NCBI GenBank assembly: GCA_040222995.1
Contig: JAVKBW010000087.1
Location: 124,001-188,000, forward strand
Length of the DNA: 64,000 nucleotides
Source of the DNA: JAVKBW01 sp040222995
GTDB taxonomy: Bacteria > Pseudomonadota > Alphaproteobacteria > UBA8366 > Aestuariispiraceae
Direction: 5' to 3'
Shown here: positions 43,528 to 51,487 of the stretch, one piece after another
Numbering within the stretch: the stretch's first letter is position 1
Layout of the letters: each line of letters starts with the position of its first letter
The notes under the pieces: generated by a model
What the model saw: the letters and a program-made list of their open reading frames with translations, nothing else
Database searches by the model: none
Told to the model about the DNA's origin: nothing
Made by a program: the position numbers and the translations under genes

Positions 43528-44613
43528 ATGATCAATCGCAGACTATTTATTGTAACGGGGATGGCAGCAATGGCGGTTTCCAAAACAGGGTTGGCGAAAA
43601 AACCTTCCGATGAAGGGTATTTTGCACCGGCGGAAGAAGCCCCGCATGCCAGAACCTGGCTGGCCTGGGCGTCGACGAAAGGCATCTACGGTTCATCGCT
43701 CGCCTATTATGAAGACGTGCTGGAAACGCAGGGCAGGCTGGCCGCGGCAATTGCCGAAAACGAACCGGTAACCATGATGGCCGGGCGCGACCATCATGAA
43801 ACTGTCCGGCGGCTCTGCGGCCCTAAGGTCGATATCGTGGATATCCCGACGGACGATATGTGGACCCGCGACAACGGACCGATCTTTCTCAATGCCGACG
43901 ATGGCCGCCGCGCGGTGCTTGACCTCAACTACAACGGCTGGGGAGGCAAACAGGTGCATGAGGCTGACCGTCGCATTGCATCGTCGATTGCAGATTTACT
44001 TGGCCGACCGTACTTCAAGGCCGGTATCTGCGGCGAGGGCGGCGGTATCGAATTCGACGGCGAAGGAACCCTGATCCTGACAGACAGTTGCTGGGTTAAC
44101 GATAATCGAAACCCCGGCCTGACGCAGGCAGACATCGAAGCAGAACTGAAAGTGTGTCTCGGCGTTGAAAAGGTGATCTGGGTTCCGGGCGTTCGCGACG
44201 AAGAAATCACCGACGGTCATATCGACGGATCAATCCGTTTCGTGCGGCCCGGCCTGCTGATGATCAGCGGCTATCCCGGCGATAGGTCCGACTGGGGTCG
44301 CACGTTGCAGGAATCGAGAGACATCCTTCGGCGTACACCTGACGCTCGAGGACGATCCTTTGAAATCGTCGAGATCCCTCACGCCGTAAAGGTGCGATCA
44401 ACCCGCCCTGACTTCTTCAGCAGTTATGCGAACTACTATGTCGGTAACGGTGCGATCTATACGCCGCAATTCGGCGACCAGACTGCCGATGAAAAGGCCA
44501 TGGACGGGCTTGCAAAGCTGTATCCCGGTCGAAAGATCGTCGCCCTCAACGTTGACCGCATCTACGAAAACGGCGGCGGCATTCACTGCGTCACACAGCA
44601 GGAACCGGCATAA
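43528..44613 (+). CDS. aguA: Agmatine deiminase with an apparent Tat signal sequence
   Basis: 361 residues. The enzyme turns agmatine into N-carbamoylputrescine and ammonia. Family residues are clear: DMWTRDNGPIF, CGEGGGIEFDGEG, TDGHIDGSIRF, and the catalytic Cys in NGGGIHCVTQQEP. Unlike AguB, the N-terminus reads MINRRLFIVTGMAAMAV, a twin arginine and hydrophobic core typical of a Tat signal, ahead of APAEEAPHARTWLAWAS where the mature enzyme starts. The ribosome site for this ATG is weak; an internal ATG at 43561 would remove the signal. It is second in the aguBA operon and faces the aldehyde dehydrogenase gene. A periplasmic place is inferred, unusual beside a cytoplasmic AguB. Confidence 0.93.
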   Translation: MINRRLFIVTGMAAMAVSKTGLAKKPSDEGYFAPAEEAPHARTWLAWASTKGIYGSSLAYYEDVLETQGRLAAAIAENEPVTMMAGRDHHETVRRLCGPKVDIVDIPTDDMWTRDNGPIFLNADDGRRAVLDLNYNGWGGKQVHEADRRIASSIADLLGRPYFKAGICGEGGGIEFDGEGTLILTDSCWVNDNRNPGLTQADIEAELKVCLGVEKVIWVPGVRDEEITDGHIDGSIRFVRPGLLMISGYPGDRSDWGRTLQESRDILRRTPDARGRSFEIVEIPHAVKVRSTRPDFFSSYANYYVGNGAIYTPQFGDQTADEKAMDGLAKLYPGRKIVALNVDRIYENGGGIHCVTQQEPA

Positions 44614-44643
44614 CCGGTCAACCCGTCCGACGACTGAAATCCG

Positions 44644-46125
44644 TCAGCGCATTACGAACGGGTTGGCAATCGGGGCGTCGGATGTATTCATCCAAACCGT
44701 TTTCGGCCGCGTATAGTCGTACATCGCCTGGAAACCGCTTTCCCGACCGTAGCCGGACCCCTTGCAACCGCCGAATTCAGCGATCGGCGACACCACGCGG
44801 TAGGTGTTCACCCATACAATACCGGCCCGGACGGCTTTCGCCATGCGCAAGGACCGGGCGCTGTCGCGCGTGAATATCCCGGCGGCCAGCCCGTGCACCG
44901 TATCGTTGGCGAGGCCGATAACCTCTTCTTCGTCCTTGAAGGTCAGGGCGCACAAAACCGGCCCGAACAGTTCAGTATCGACGATCTTCATGTCCTGACG
45001 CGGGCAGGAGACAATGGTCGGCTGGAAGTATTGACCTTCCATGCCGTCGGGCCGACTGCCGCCGCATAGAATGGTGCCGCCTTCGGTTTGCGCGTTAGCC
45101 AGTTCGCGTTCGATCGTGTCGAGCTGGCCGGTCGTACAGAGCGGCCCCATCTGGGTTTCCTCGGCCAGCGGATCGCCGATCAGAATCTTGTTTGCCTGCT
45201 CGGTCATCTTCGCCAGAAATTCCTCGGCGATGCCTTCCTGGAGATACAAACGCGACCCCGCGACACAGCTTTGGCCCGATGCACCGAAGATGCCGGCAAT
45301 GGAGGCATTCACGGCGCTGTCGATATTCGCGTCGTCGAACACGATAAACGGCGACTTGCCACCCAGTTCAAGCGAAACCTCGGCGAAGTTCTCAGCCGAG
45401 TTGTAGAGAACTTGGCGTGCCGCATTCGGCCCGCCGGTGAAAGAGATGCGGGCGACCAGCGGATGCGATGACAGGGCCTTGCCGCACGGGTCGCCGTGTC
45501 CGGTCACGATATTCACCACGCCGGGTGGGAATCCGGCCTCCTCAATCAATTCGCCGAATTCCAGCATCGCGGCGGATGCGTGTTCCGACGCTTTCAGCAC
45601 CACCGTGTTGCCGGCAGCCAATGCCGGTCCGATTTTCACGGCGACCAGAAAAAGCTGCGAATTCCAGGGAACAACGGCAGCGACGACACCGAGCGGTTCG
45701 CGGTTGGTGAAAACGAACAGGTCCGGCTTGTCGATCGGCAGGGTTTCGCCGCTAATCTTGTCGGCGCATCCGGCATAGAACTGGAAGAACTCGGAGATAT
45801 ACTTTGCCTGCCAACGGGTTTCCTTGAACATCTTGCCGGAATCGATGGACTCTGTCCGGCCCAGATCCTCTGACTTGTCGGCCAGCAGTTCAGCGAGCCG
45901 GCGCAGGATTTTGCCGCGTTCGGTCGGCGTCATTTTCGACCATGGCCCCTTGTCGAAAGCATGGTGCGCCGCGCGAACGGCGCGGTCGACATCGTCTCCT
46001 GTCGCTTCGGGTATACGAGCCCAGACCTTGCCGGTTGCCGGATTGACGCTGTCGAACATGCCGCCGTCGGATGCATCCGCCCAGACGCCGTCGATCAGCA
46101 TTTGATAGGATTGTATGTCCGTCAT
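44644..46125 (-). CDS. NAD(P)-dependent aldehyde dehydrogenase
   Basis: 493 residues, the standard length. The cofactor segment VVPWNSQLFLVAVKIGPALA, the catalytic Glu in LELGGKSPF and the catalytic Cys in FGASGQSCVAGSRLY are all present. It would oxidise an amino- or hydroxy-aldehyde to its acid. Convergent with aguA and divergent from the CoA-transferase gene, it could finish diamine breakdown (4-aminobutyraldehyde or gamma-glutamyl-aminobutyraldehyde) begun by the nearby aminotransferases. It is broad-family, so the substrate is inferred from context only. Confidence 0.9.
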   Translation of the reverse strand: MTDIQSYQMLIDGVWADASDGGMFDSVNPATGKVWARIPEATGDDVDRAVRAAHHAFDKGPWSKMTPTERGKILRRLAELLADKSEDLGRTESIDSGKMFKETRWQAKYISEFFQFYAGCADKISGETLPIDKPDLFVFTNREPLGVVAAVVPWNSQLFLVAVKIGPALAAGNTVVLKASEHASAAMLEFGELIEEAGFPPGVVNIVTGHGDPCGKALSSHPLVARISFTGGPNAARQVLYNSAENFAEVSLELGGKSPFIVFDDANIDSAVNASIAGIFGASGQSCVAGSRLYLQEGIAEEFLAKMTEQANKILIGDPLAEETQMGPLCTTGQLDTIERELANAQTEGGTILCGGSRPDGMEGQYFQPTIVSCPRQDMKIVDTELFGPVLCALTFKDEEEVIGLANDTVHGLAAGIFTRDSARSLRMAKAVRAGIVWVNTYRVVSPIAEFGGCKGSGYGRESGFQAMYDYTRPKTVWMNTSDAPIANPFVMR

Positions 46126-46276
46126 CTGTCCAGTCTTTCTCTAGTGAATGCCCAAGAGTGTCCCGTGATCCCGAACTGCATGCGTAAATTCTCGCCACTA
46201 TGCGACGAAAATTCTTATATTCAATCAGGCAGCGTATCGAATAGTCCTGTGCGACAGGATCAAGACGAGGAATTTG

Positions 46277-47449
46277 ATGTACGATATTCTTAAGGGCATG
46301 CGGGTGGTGGAGCTTTCGGCCTTCATCGCCGCGCCTCTGGCGGGACTGACACTGTCGCAACTCGGGGCGGATGTCATCCGGGTCGATCCGCCCGGCGGTG
46401 GCATCGACTACAACCGCTGGCCGCTCAGCGATGAAGGCGCGAGCCTGTACTGGACAGGTCTGAACAAGGGCAAGCGATCCGTCGCGCTTAATCTGAAGGA
46501 AGAAGACCAGCGCGAGGTTTTCCGGCGGATTTTGAAGAGTTCGGGCGATGAAGGCGGCATCCTGCTGACCAATCTCACCGGACCCGACTGGCTGACATAC
46601 GATGCCCTGAAACAGGTACGGCCCGATCTCATCATGGTCAGTCTTACCGGCCATCATGACGGAGCGGCGGCGGTTGACTATACGGTCAATTCGGCGGTCG
46701 GCGTTCCGTTCGCAACCGGTCACGCAACGCCGGACCATCCGGTCAACAACATGATCCCGACCTGGGATGCGGTTGCCGGCCTTACGCTGGCGACGGCCAT
46801 TCTGGCGGCCGACCGGCATCGGCAGAAAACCGGTGAGGGGCGGGAAATCAGACTGGCCCTGTCGGATGTCGCCTATTCACTTGTTTCCACTCTCGGTTTG
46901 ATGACGGAAGCAGAAGTACTGGAACGCGACCGGCCGGCCCTCGGCAATCATGTTTACGGCACTTTCGGTCACAACCTGCCGACAAAGGATGGCCGGCAGG
47001 TCATGGTCGCGGCTTTTACCGGCCGGCAATGGCGGTCGCTTGTCGAGGTATCGGATACAGCAAAAGCGATGGCTGAAATCGAGGCGGCTTCGTCGCTGGA
47101 TTTGTCACAGGAAGGCGACCGCTACGCCGCGCGCGATGATATTCTGGTGGTTCTGTCTGCCTGGTCGAATACGAAAACACTGCGTGAAATCAAAGGGTTA
47201 TTCGACGAGGCCCGGGTACTTTGGGGGCCGTATCAGACCTTCCGTCAGATGGTGCAAGAAGACCCGCGCGCATCTCTCGCCAACCCGATGTTTCAGGAAA
47301 TAGACCAGCCGGGCGTCGGCAGATACCGTACGACCGGGTCGCCTCTGACCATTGTCGGCGAAGGCCGGAAACCGGTCCGTCCCGCATCGACCGTGGGTGG
47401 CGACACTGCATCAGTACTGGATGATCTTTCGATCAGGACGGACAAGTAA
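46277..47449 (+). CDS. CaiB/BaiF-type (class III) CoA-transferase
   Basis: About 390 residues, ATG at 46277 after GAGGAA; a TTG at 46274 is also in frame. The fold is shown by GMRVVELSAFIAAPLAGLTL, LGADVIRVDPP, RSVALNLKEEDQREV and the catalytic Asp in IPTWDAVAGLTLA. Class III CoA-transferases move CoA between carboxylic acids such as oxalate, carnitine, succinate or mesaconate. Its TAA is immediately followed by the ATG of the methylsuccinyl-CoA-dehydrogenase-like gene, so the two enzymes probably act in succession on one organic acid, activation followed by dehydrogenation. Confidence 0.9.
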   Translation: MYDILKGMRVVELSAFIAAPLAGLTLSQLGADVIRVDPPGGGIDYNRWPLSDEGASLYWTGLNKGKRSVALNLKEEDQREVFRRILKSSGDEGGILLTNLTGPDWLTYDALKQVRPDLIMVSLTGHHDGAAAVDYTVNSAVGVPFATGHATPDHPVNNMIPTWDAVAGLTLATAILAADRHRQKTGEGREIRLALSDVAYSLVSTLGLMTEAEVLERDRPALGNHVYGTFGHNLPTKDGRQVMVAAFTGRQWRSLVEVSDTAKAMAEIEAASSLDLSQEGDRYAARDDILVVLSAWSNTKTLREIKGLFDEARVLWGPYQTFRQMVQEDPRASLANPMFQEIDQPGVGRYRTTGSPLTIVGEGRKPVRPASTVGGDTASVLDDLSIRTDK

Positions 47450-49090
47450 ATGACCGACAGTGACCAGAAGATCCTGTTATCGGAAATGCGCAACGCCACG
47501 ATGGCGGCGCGGGCCTATGTCGGCGGTATCCGTAACCACCTGATGTCGATGGATTTGGGAAAGGACGCGCAGTTTCTTCGGCACGGTCACGCCTGGATGG
47601 CGGCTTATGTGGAAACCCTTGGTGCGCTTCTGGAATGGGCGGAAGGCCTGGTGGAAGAGGGGCGTTTTCTGCAGCTTGAAAGCCTGATTGCCCGTTCTGC
47701 ATTTGCCGACTATCTCGGTCAGTTGCGACATGGCATCGCCATGAGTCAGGACGAGGTGATCCGGCCGGAACATTTCGATCTCACGGGCGACCGGTGCCGC
47801 CGTCTGGCTGATGCTTTTGCGGAAGACGGCGCGGTCGCCTACTTCCGGGCATTCCCGGTATCGCGCCTTGCAAGGGAAATCGTAGATGAAAGCATGAACC
47901 GGCAGGATTTCGGCGACCGGGGGCTGGACGAAACATTCGGCGCGATTGCATCCCAGTTTGAGGAATGGACCCGCAACGAGGTAACGCCGCACGCGCATCA
48001 GTGGCATCTGCAGGATGTGCTGATCCCCGACGAGGTGGTTGAAAAACTGTCGGAACTCGGTGTGTTCGGTCTGACGATCCGTGAGGAATACGGCGGCACC
48101 GGGCTCGGGAAACTCGCCATGTGCGTGGTGACGGAGGAATTGTCGCGCGGCTATATCGGTGTCGGCAGCCTGGGCACGCGGTCTGAAATCGCCGGCGAGC
48201 TGATTCAGAACGCAGGCACGGCAGAACAGAAATCACGCCTGCTGCCGAAGATCGCGTCGGGCGAAATTCTGCCGACGGCGGTGTTTACCGAACCGAATAC
48301 CGGTTCGGATCTCGCAAGCCTGAAAACCCGGGCGCGGCGCGACGGCGAAAGCTACATTATCACCGGCAACAAAACATGGATAACCCATGCAGCGCGATCC
48401 GATCTGATGACCCTGCTGGCCCGAACCGATCCGGACGAACCGGGGTATCGCGGGTTGACGATGTTTCTGGCGGAAAAGACCCGCGGCACTGCAGGTAATC
48501 CTTTCCCTGACCCCGGCATGCAGGGCGGTGAAATACCGGTTCTGGGGTATCGCGGCATGAAGGAATACGACATCGGCTTCGACGGCTTCACCGTGCCCGC
48601 ATCGTCGGTGCTGGGCGGGGAAGAGGGACGGGGCTTCCGGCAGTTGATGAACACGTTCGAAAGCGCCCGTATCCAGACAGCGGCGCGGGCGCTGGGCGTT
48701 GCCTGCAATGCGCTGGACCTTGCCGTCGGCTTTGCCGGAACGCGCGTGCAGTTCGGCCGGCCGATTATCGAGTTCGAACGCATTTACGGCAAACTCGCCC
48801 GCATGATCGTTGAAATCATGGCCGTGCGACAACTGGCTTTCATGGCCGCGCGGAAGAAGGACCAGGGCGGCCGCTGCGATGTCGAAGCCGGCATGGCGAA
48901 GCTGCTGGCGGCGCGTCTTTCGTGGTCGGCGGCGGATAACGCCCTGCAGATTCACGGCGGCATCGGCTATGCGCAGGAAACCCCGATCTCGCGGGTTCTG
49001 TGCGACGCGCGTATCCTGAACATTTTCGAAGGCGCTGCCGAAATGCAGGCGGAAATCATCGCTCGTGGCTTCGATCCGGCGAAAGGCTGA
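47450..49090 (+). CDS. mcd: Acyl-CoA dehydrogenase with long N-terminal extension, resembling methylsuccinyl-CoA dehydrogenase
   Basis: 546 residues, about 160 longer than ordinary acyl-CoA dehydrogenases. The extra N-terminus (AWMAAYVETLGALLEWAEGL, then FADYLGQLRHGIAMSQDEV) and the GYRGMKEYDIGFDGF, TFESARIQTAARALGVACNA and NIFEGAAEMQAEII segments resemble methylsuccinyl-CoA dehydrogenase of the ethylmalonyl-CoA pathway, as far as I recall its sequence. The central EYGGTGLGKLAM and FTEPNTGSDLASLKT segments are the normal FAD and substrate core. That enzyme converts (2S)-methylsuccinyl-CoA to mesaconyl-CoA. Here it is paired with a CoA-transferase and not with crotonyl-CoA carboxylase/reductase, suggesting use on an imported methyl- or alkyl-dicarboxylate. 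Identification as an acyl-CoA dehydrogenase is secure. Confidence 0.78.
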   Translation: MTDSDQKILLSEMRNATMAARAYVGGIRNHLMSMDLGKDAQFLRHGHAWMAAYVETLGALLEWAEGLVEEGRFLQLESLIARSAFADYLGQLRHGIAMSQDEVIRPEHFDLTGDRCRRLADAFAEDGAVAYFRAFPVSRLAREIVDESMNRQDFGDRGLDETFGAIASQFEEWTRNEVTPHAHQWHLQDVLIPDEVVEKLSELGVFGLTIREEYGGTGLGKLAMCVVTEELSRGYIGVGSLGTRSEIAGELIQNAGTAEQKSRLLPKIASGEILPTAVFTEPNTGSDLASLKTRARRDGESYIITGNKTWITHAARSDLMTLLARTDPDEPGYRGLTMFLAEKTRGTAGNPFPDPGMQGGEIPVLGYRGMKEYDIGFDGFTVPASSVLGGEEGRGFRQLMNTFESARIQTAARALGVACNALDLAVGFAGTRVQFGRPIIEFERIYGKLARMIVEIMAVRQLAFMAARKKDQGGRCDVEAGMAKLLAARLSWSAADNALQIHGGIGYAQETPISRVLCDARILNIFEGAAEMQAEIIARGFDPAKG

Positions 49091-49104
49091 CCGGCGCAGC
49101 CTTT
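49082..49104. terminator. Bidirectional terminator-like hairpin between convergent genes
   Basis: AAAGGCTG (49082-49089) and CAGCCTTT (49097-49104) form a perfect 8-bp stem with a seven-base loop. It overlaps the end of the acyl-CoA dehydrogenase gene and the stop of the convergent sulfatase gene, and has short A and T tracts in the stem ends, so it may terminate from both sides. Confidence 0.55.
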
Positions 49105-50632
49105 ATCGGTCGAACCGCAGAAAGTCCGCCGCCTCTTGTTCATGCCAGGTCTTGGTTGTCCGGTAGTACTGGTTGCCGGCATCGGTGAACGGCTGAAACG
49201 CCCAGCGTTCCAGCCGGCCCTTCGCCAGCGCCTTGCAGACCAAATCGTGCCGGTCCTGCGTGGCGACGATATCCCGGCGCAATGCGTCGAAATCATAGAG
49301 ATGGGCAAGGTCGGCCTGCATGGCGGTTACGGTTTCCCGATGCTCCGGACTGTTGCGCAGGTCGGTCTGTTCCTCGGGGTCGTCAACCAGATCGAACAGC
49401 ATCGCATCCGTATCGTTGATCCGGACATATTTGTACCGACCCTTCCGGTAGGCGACAGCCGGTTGCGTCAGACCTTCGAAAAACAGTTCCACGACAGCCG
49501 TGTCCGGCCATGACGGATCGTCTCCTTGCAGCAGGCCGGTCATGTCGCCGCCGTCTATCGGCGTGACCAGCGCATCTTTCGCCCTGTCGGTCGCCAGCGA
49601 TACAAGCGCCGGCAGAAGATCGATTTGCGAGGTGGCGCGACTGGTGCGGCGGCCGCCCTCCATGCCCGGAACGGAAATGATCATGGGAATACGGGCGGAC
49701 CGTTCGAAGGGCGACATTTTGTACCACTGCCCCCGTTCGCCCAGCATCTCGCCGTGGTCGGCGGTGAGCAGGACGATCGTGTTGTCCATTTCGCGCATCG
49801 ACCGAAGGGTTTCGAAAACCGATCCGATCAGATCGTCTACGAGCGCGATGTTGCCGTAGTAGCCATGGCGGGATCGCCGGATATCGTCGTCGGTAACGTC
49901 CAGTTCGCTGCGGTCGTAGTGGCGGTACAGCCAGGCGCTGTAAGGGTCGCGCTCTTCCAACGGAATATAGGGGGTCACCGGCATGTCGATATCATCGTGG
50001 CGGAACCTGTCCCAGTATTTCTGCGGCGTCACGTAAGGGTCGTGCGGATGGGTGAAGGACAGATGCATGAAAAACGGCCGGTCGTTCTGCCCGCGCCGCC
50101 AGTCGTACAGCCATTGCGAAGCCGTATAGGCGGTTGAAAAATCGTGGTCCTGCTGGGTCGACCGTTCCGCGATGCCGGCGTTCTTCACATTATCGAACGT
50201 ATGATACCAGGGCAGCGTCCGTTCTCCGTCGCGGTCCCAGTGCGAATACCAGATCATTTCCGCCGGGCAGATATCCGTTGTGGTCCGGTCTTCAAACCCG
50301 TGCAACTGATCCGGACCGATAAAATGGCACTTGCCGGCGATGCAGGTGTGATAGCCGAGATTGCGCAGATAATGCCCCATGGTCGGCGTGCTTGACGGAA
50401 AGTCCCCGGCGCTGTCGTAGCTGCCGACATTTGACGGCAATTGTCCGGTAAACAGGCCGGCGCGGGCGGGAACGCAAAGCGGGCTGTTGGTGTAGGCGGC
50501 ATCGAAGACCGTACCGTTTTCTGCGATCCAGTCGATGTTCGGCGTTTTGGTAACCGAGTGGCCGTAGACAGGCAGAAAATGCGGCGCAAGCTGGTCAGCG
50601 ACGATAAGGAGAATATTCGGTTTGCGGGCCAT
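49103..50632 (-). CDS. betC: Choline-sulfatase-like type I sulfatase
   Basis: 509 residues, the length of BetC. Choline-sulfatase releases choline from choline-O-sulfate. The formylglycine motif is CVPARAGLFTGQ, with Cys53, and metal ligands are in NILLIVADQ and TADHGEM. The middle WDRDGERTLPWYHTFDNV and the C-terminal AFQPFTDAGNQYYRTTKTWH resemble BetC. No choline transporter or betAB genes are adjacent; the short-chain dehydrogenase gene is 74 bases upstream in the same direction. If the identification is right, it would supply choline for glycine betaine synthesis. Another alkyl-sulfatase specificity is possible. Confidence 0.8.
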   Translation of the reverse strand: MARKPNILLIVADQLAPHFLPVYGHSVTKTPNIDWIAENGTVFDAAYTNSPLCVPARAGLFTGQLPSNVGSYDSAGDFPSSTPTMGHYLRNLGYHTCIAGKCHFIGPDQLHGFEDRTTTDICPAEMIWYSHWDRDGERTLPWYHTFDNVKNAGIAERSTQQDHDFSTAYTASQWLYDWRRGQNDRPFFMHLSFTHPHDPYVTPQKYWDRFRHDDIDMPVTPYIPLEERDPYSAWLYRHYDRSELDVTDDDIRRSRHGYYGNIALVDDLIGSVFETLRSMREMDNTIVLLTADHGEMLGERGQWYKMSPFERSARIPMIISVPGMEGGRRTSRATSQIDLLPALVSLATDRAKDALVTPIDGGDMTGLLQGDDPSWPDTAVVELFFEGLTQPAVAYRKGRYKYVRINDTDAMLFDLVDDPEEQTDLRNSPEHRETVTAMQADLAHLYDFDALRRDIVATQDRHDLVCKALAKGRLERWAFQPFTDAGNQYYRTTKTWHEQEAADFLRFDR

Positions 50633-50706
50633 CGGATATACCTTTTATAGGACATCACAAGACGTGCATTACCGATAGACCTGAAACTTCTGTCAATGTA
50701 TCTCCT

Positions 50707-51477
50707 TCAGGCGGCCATCCACCCGCCATCGACCATCAGATTGACTCCGGTCATGAAGGTCGCCTGGTCGCTTGCCAGAAACAAAGCCGCTTTGGCGACA
50801 TCGTCCGGTTGGCCGAAGCGCGGCATCGGCGTCCGGGCGCGGGCATAGGCCAGTGTATCGGGATCGATACCGGCATCCGGTGCACCGGTGATGATTTTTC
50901 CTGGGGCAACGGCGTTGCAGACGATCAGGTCTTTGGCGTAATCGGCGGCAATCTGTCGCGTCAGATAAACCCCGCCGGCCTTGCTGACGCCGTAGGAACA
51001 ATCCTGCGGCGAGGCGATCATCCCGTGCTGCGAGGTGATGTTGACCAGCCGGCCTCGCACATCGTTCACAGGCTCCTGTTTCAGCATTTGCCGTACGGCG
51101 TGCTGACATCCCAGAAACATGCCGGTCAGATTCACCGCCAGCACCCGGTTCCAATCCTCAAGACTTGTCTCAAGCAGCGGTTTGCCGGCGAAGGTCATGG
51201 CGTTGTTGACCATAACGTCAAGCCGTTCGTATTTGGAGACGGCATCCTGCACGAGCCTGTCCATCTGGTCCGGATCTGACACATCGGTTTTTCGGAAGAT
51301 GGCGTTGCCGCCCGCTTCGACGATCTGTGACAGTGTGGTTTTACCGCCTTCTTTCGGATCCTCGCGAATATCCGCCAGCACGACGGATGCGCCTTCGGCC
51401 GCAAACAGACAGGCGATAGACCGCCCGATTCCTGAACTGGAACCTGTAACGATCGCGGTTTTTCCCTCCAGAACCAT
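50707..51477 (-). CDS. Short-chain dehydrogenase/reductase (SDR)
   Basis: 256 residues, classical SDR form. The cofactor motif is TGSSSGIG, NNA is in VMVNNAMTF, the catalytic triad is Ser in ITSQHG plus YGVSKAG, and the C-terminal NLMVDGGWMAA is typical. NAD use is suggested by the Asp of VLADIRED. The gene starts ten bases after purH, with AAGG in the gap, and precedes the choline-sulfatase gene. It may be a 3-oxoacyl or sugar-alcohol dehydrogenase. Substrate unknown; position after purH seems accidental. Confidence 0.88.
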   Translation of the reverse strand: MVLEGKTAIVTGSSSGIGRSIACLFAAEGASVVLADIREDPKEGGKTTLSQIVEAGGNAIFRKTDVSDPDQMDRLVQDAVSKYERLDVMVNNAMTFAGKPLLETSLEDWNRVLAVNLTGMFLGCQHAVRQMLKQEPVNDVRGRLVNITSQHGMIASPQDCSYGVSKAGGVYLTRQIAADYAKDLIVCNAVAPGKIITGAPDAGIDPDTLAYARARTPMPRFGQPDDVAKAALFLASDQATFMTGVNLMVDGGWMAA

Positions 51478-51487
51478 TGTTTGCCTT

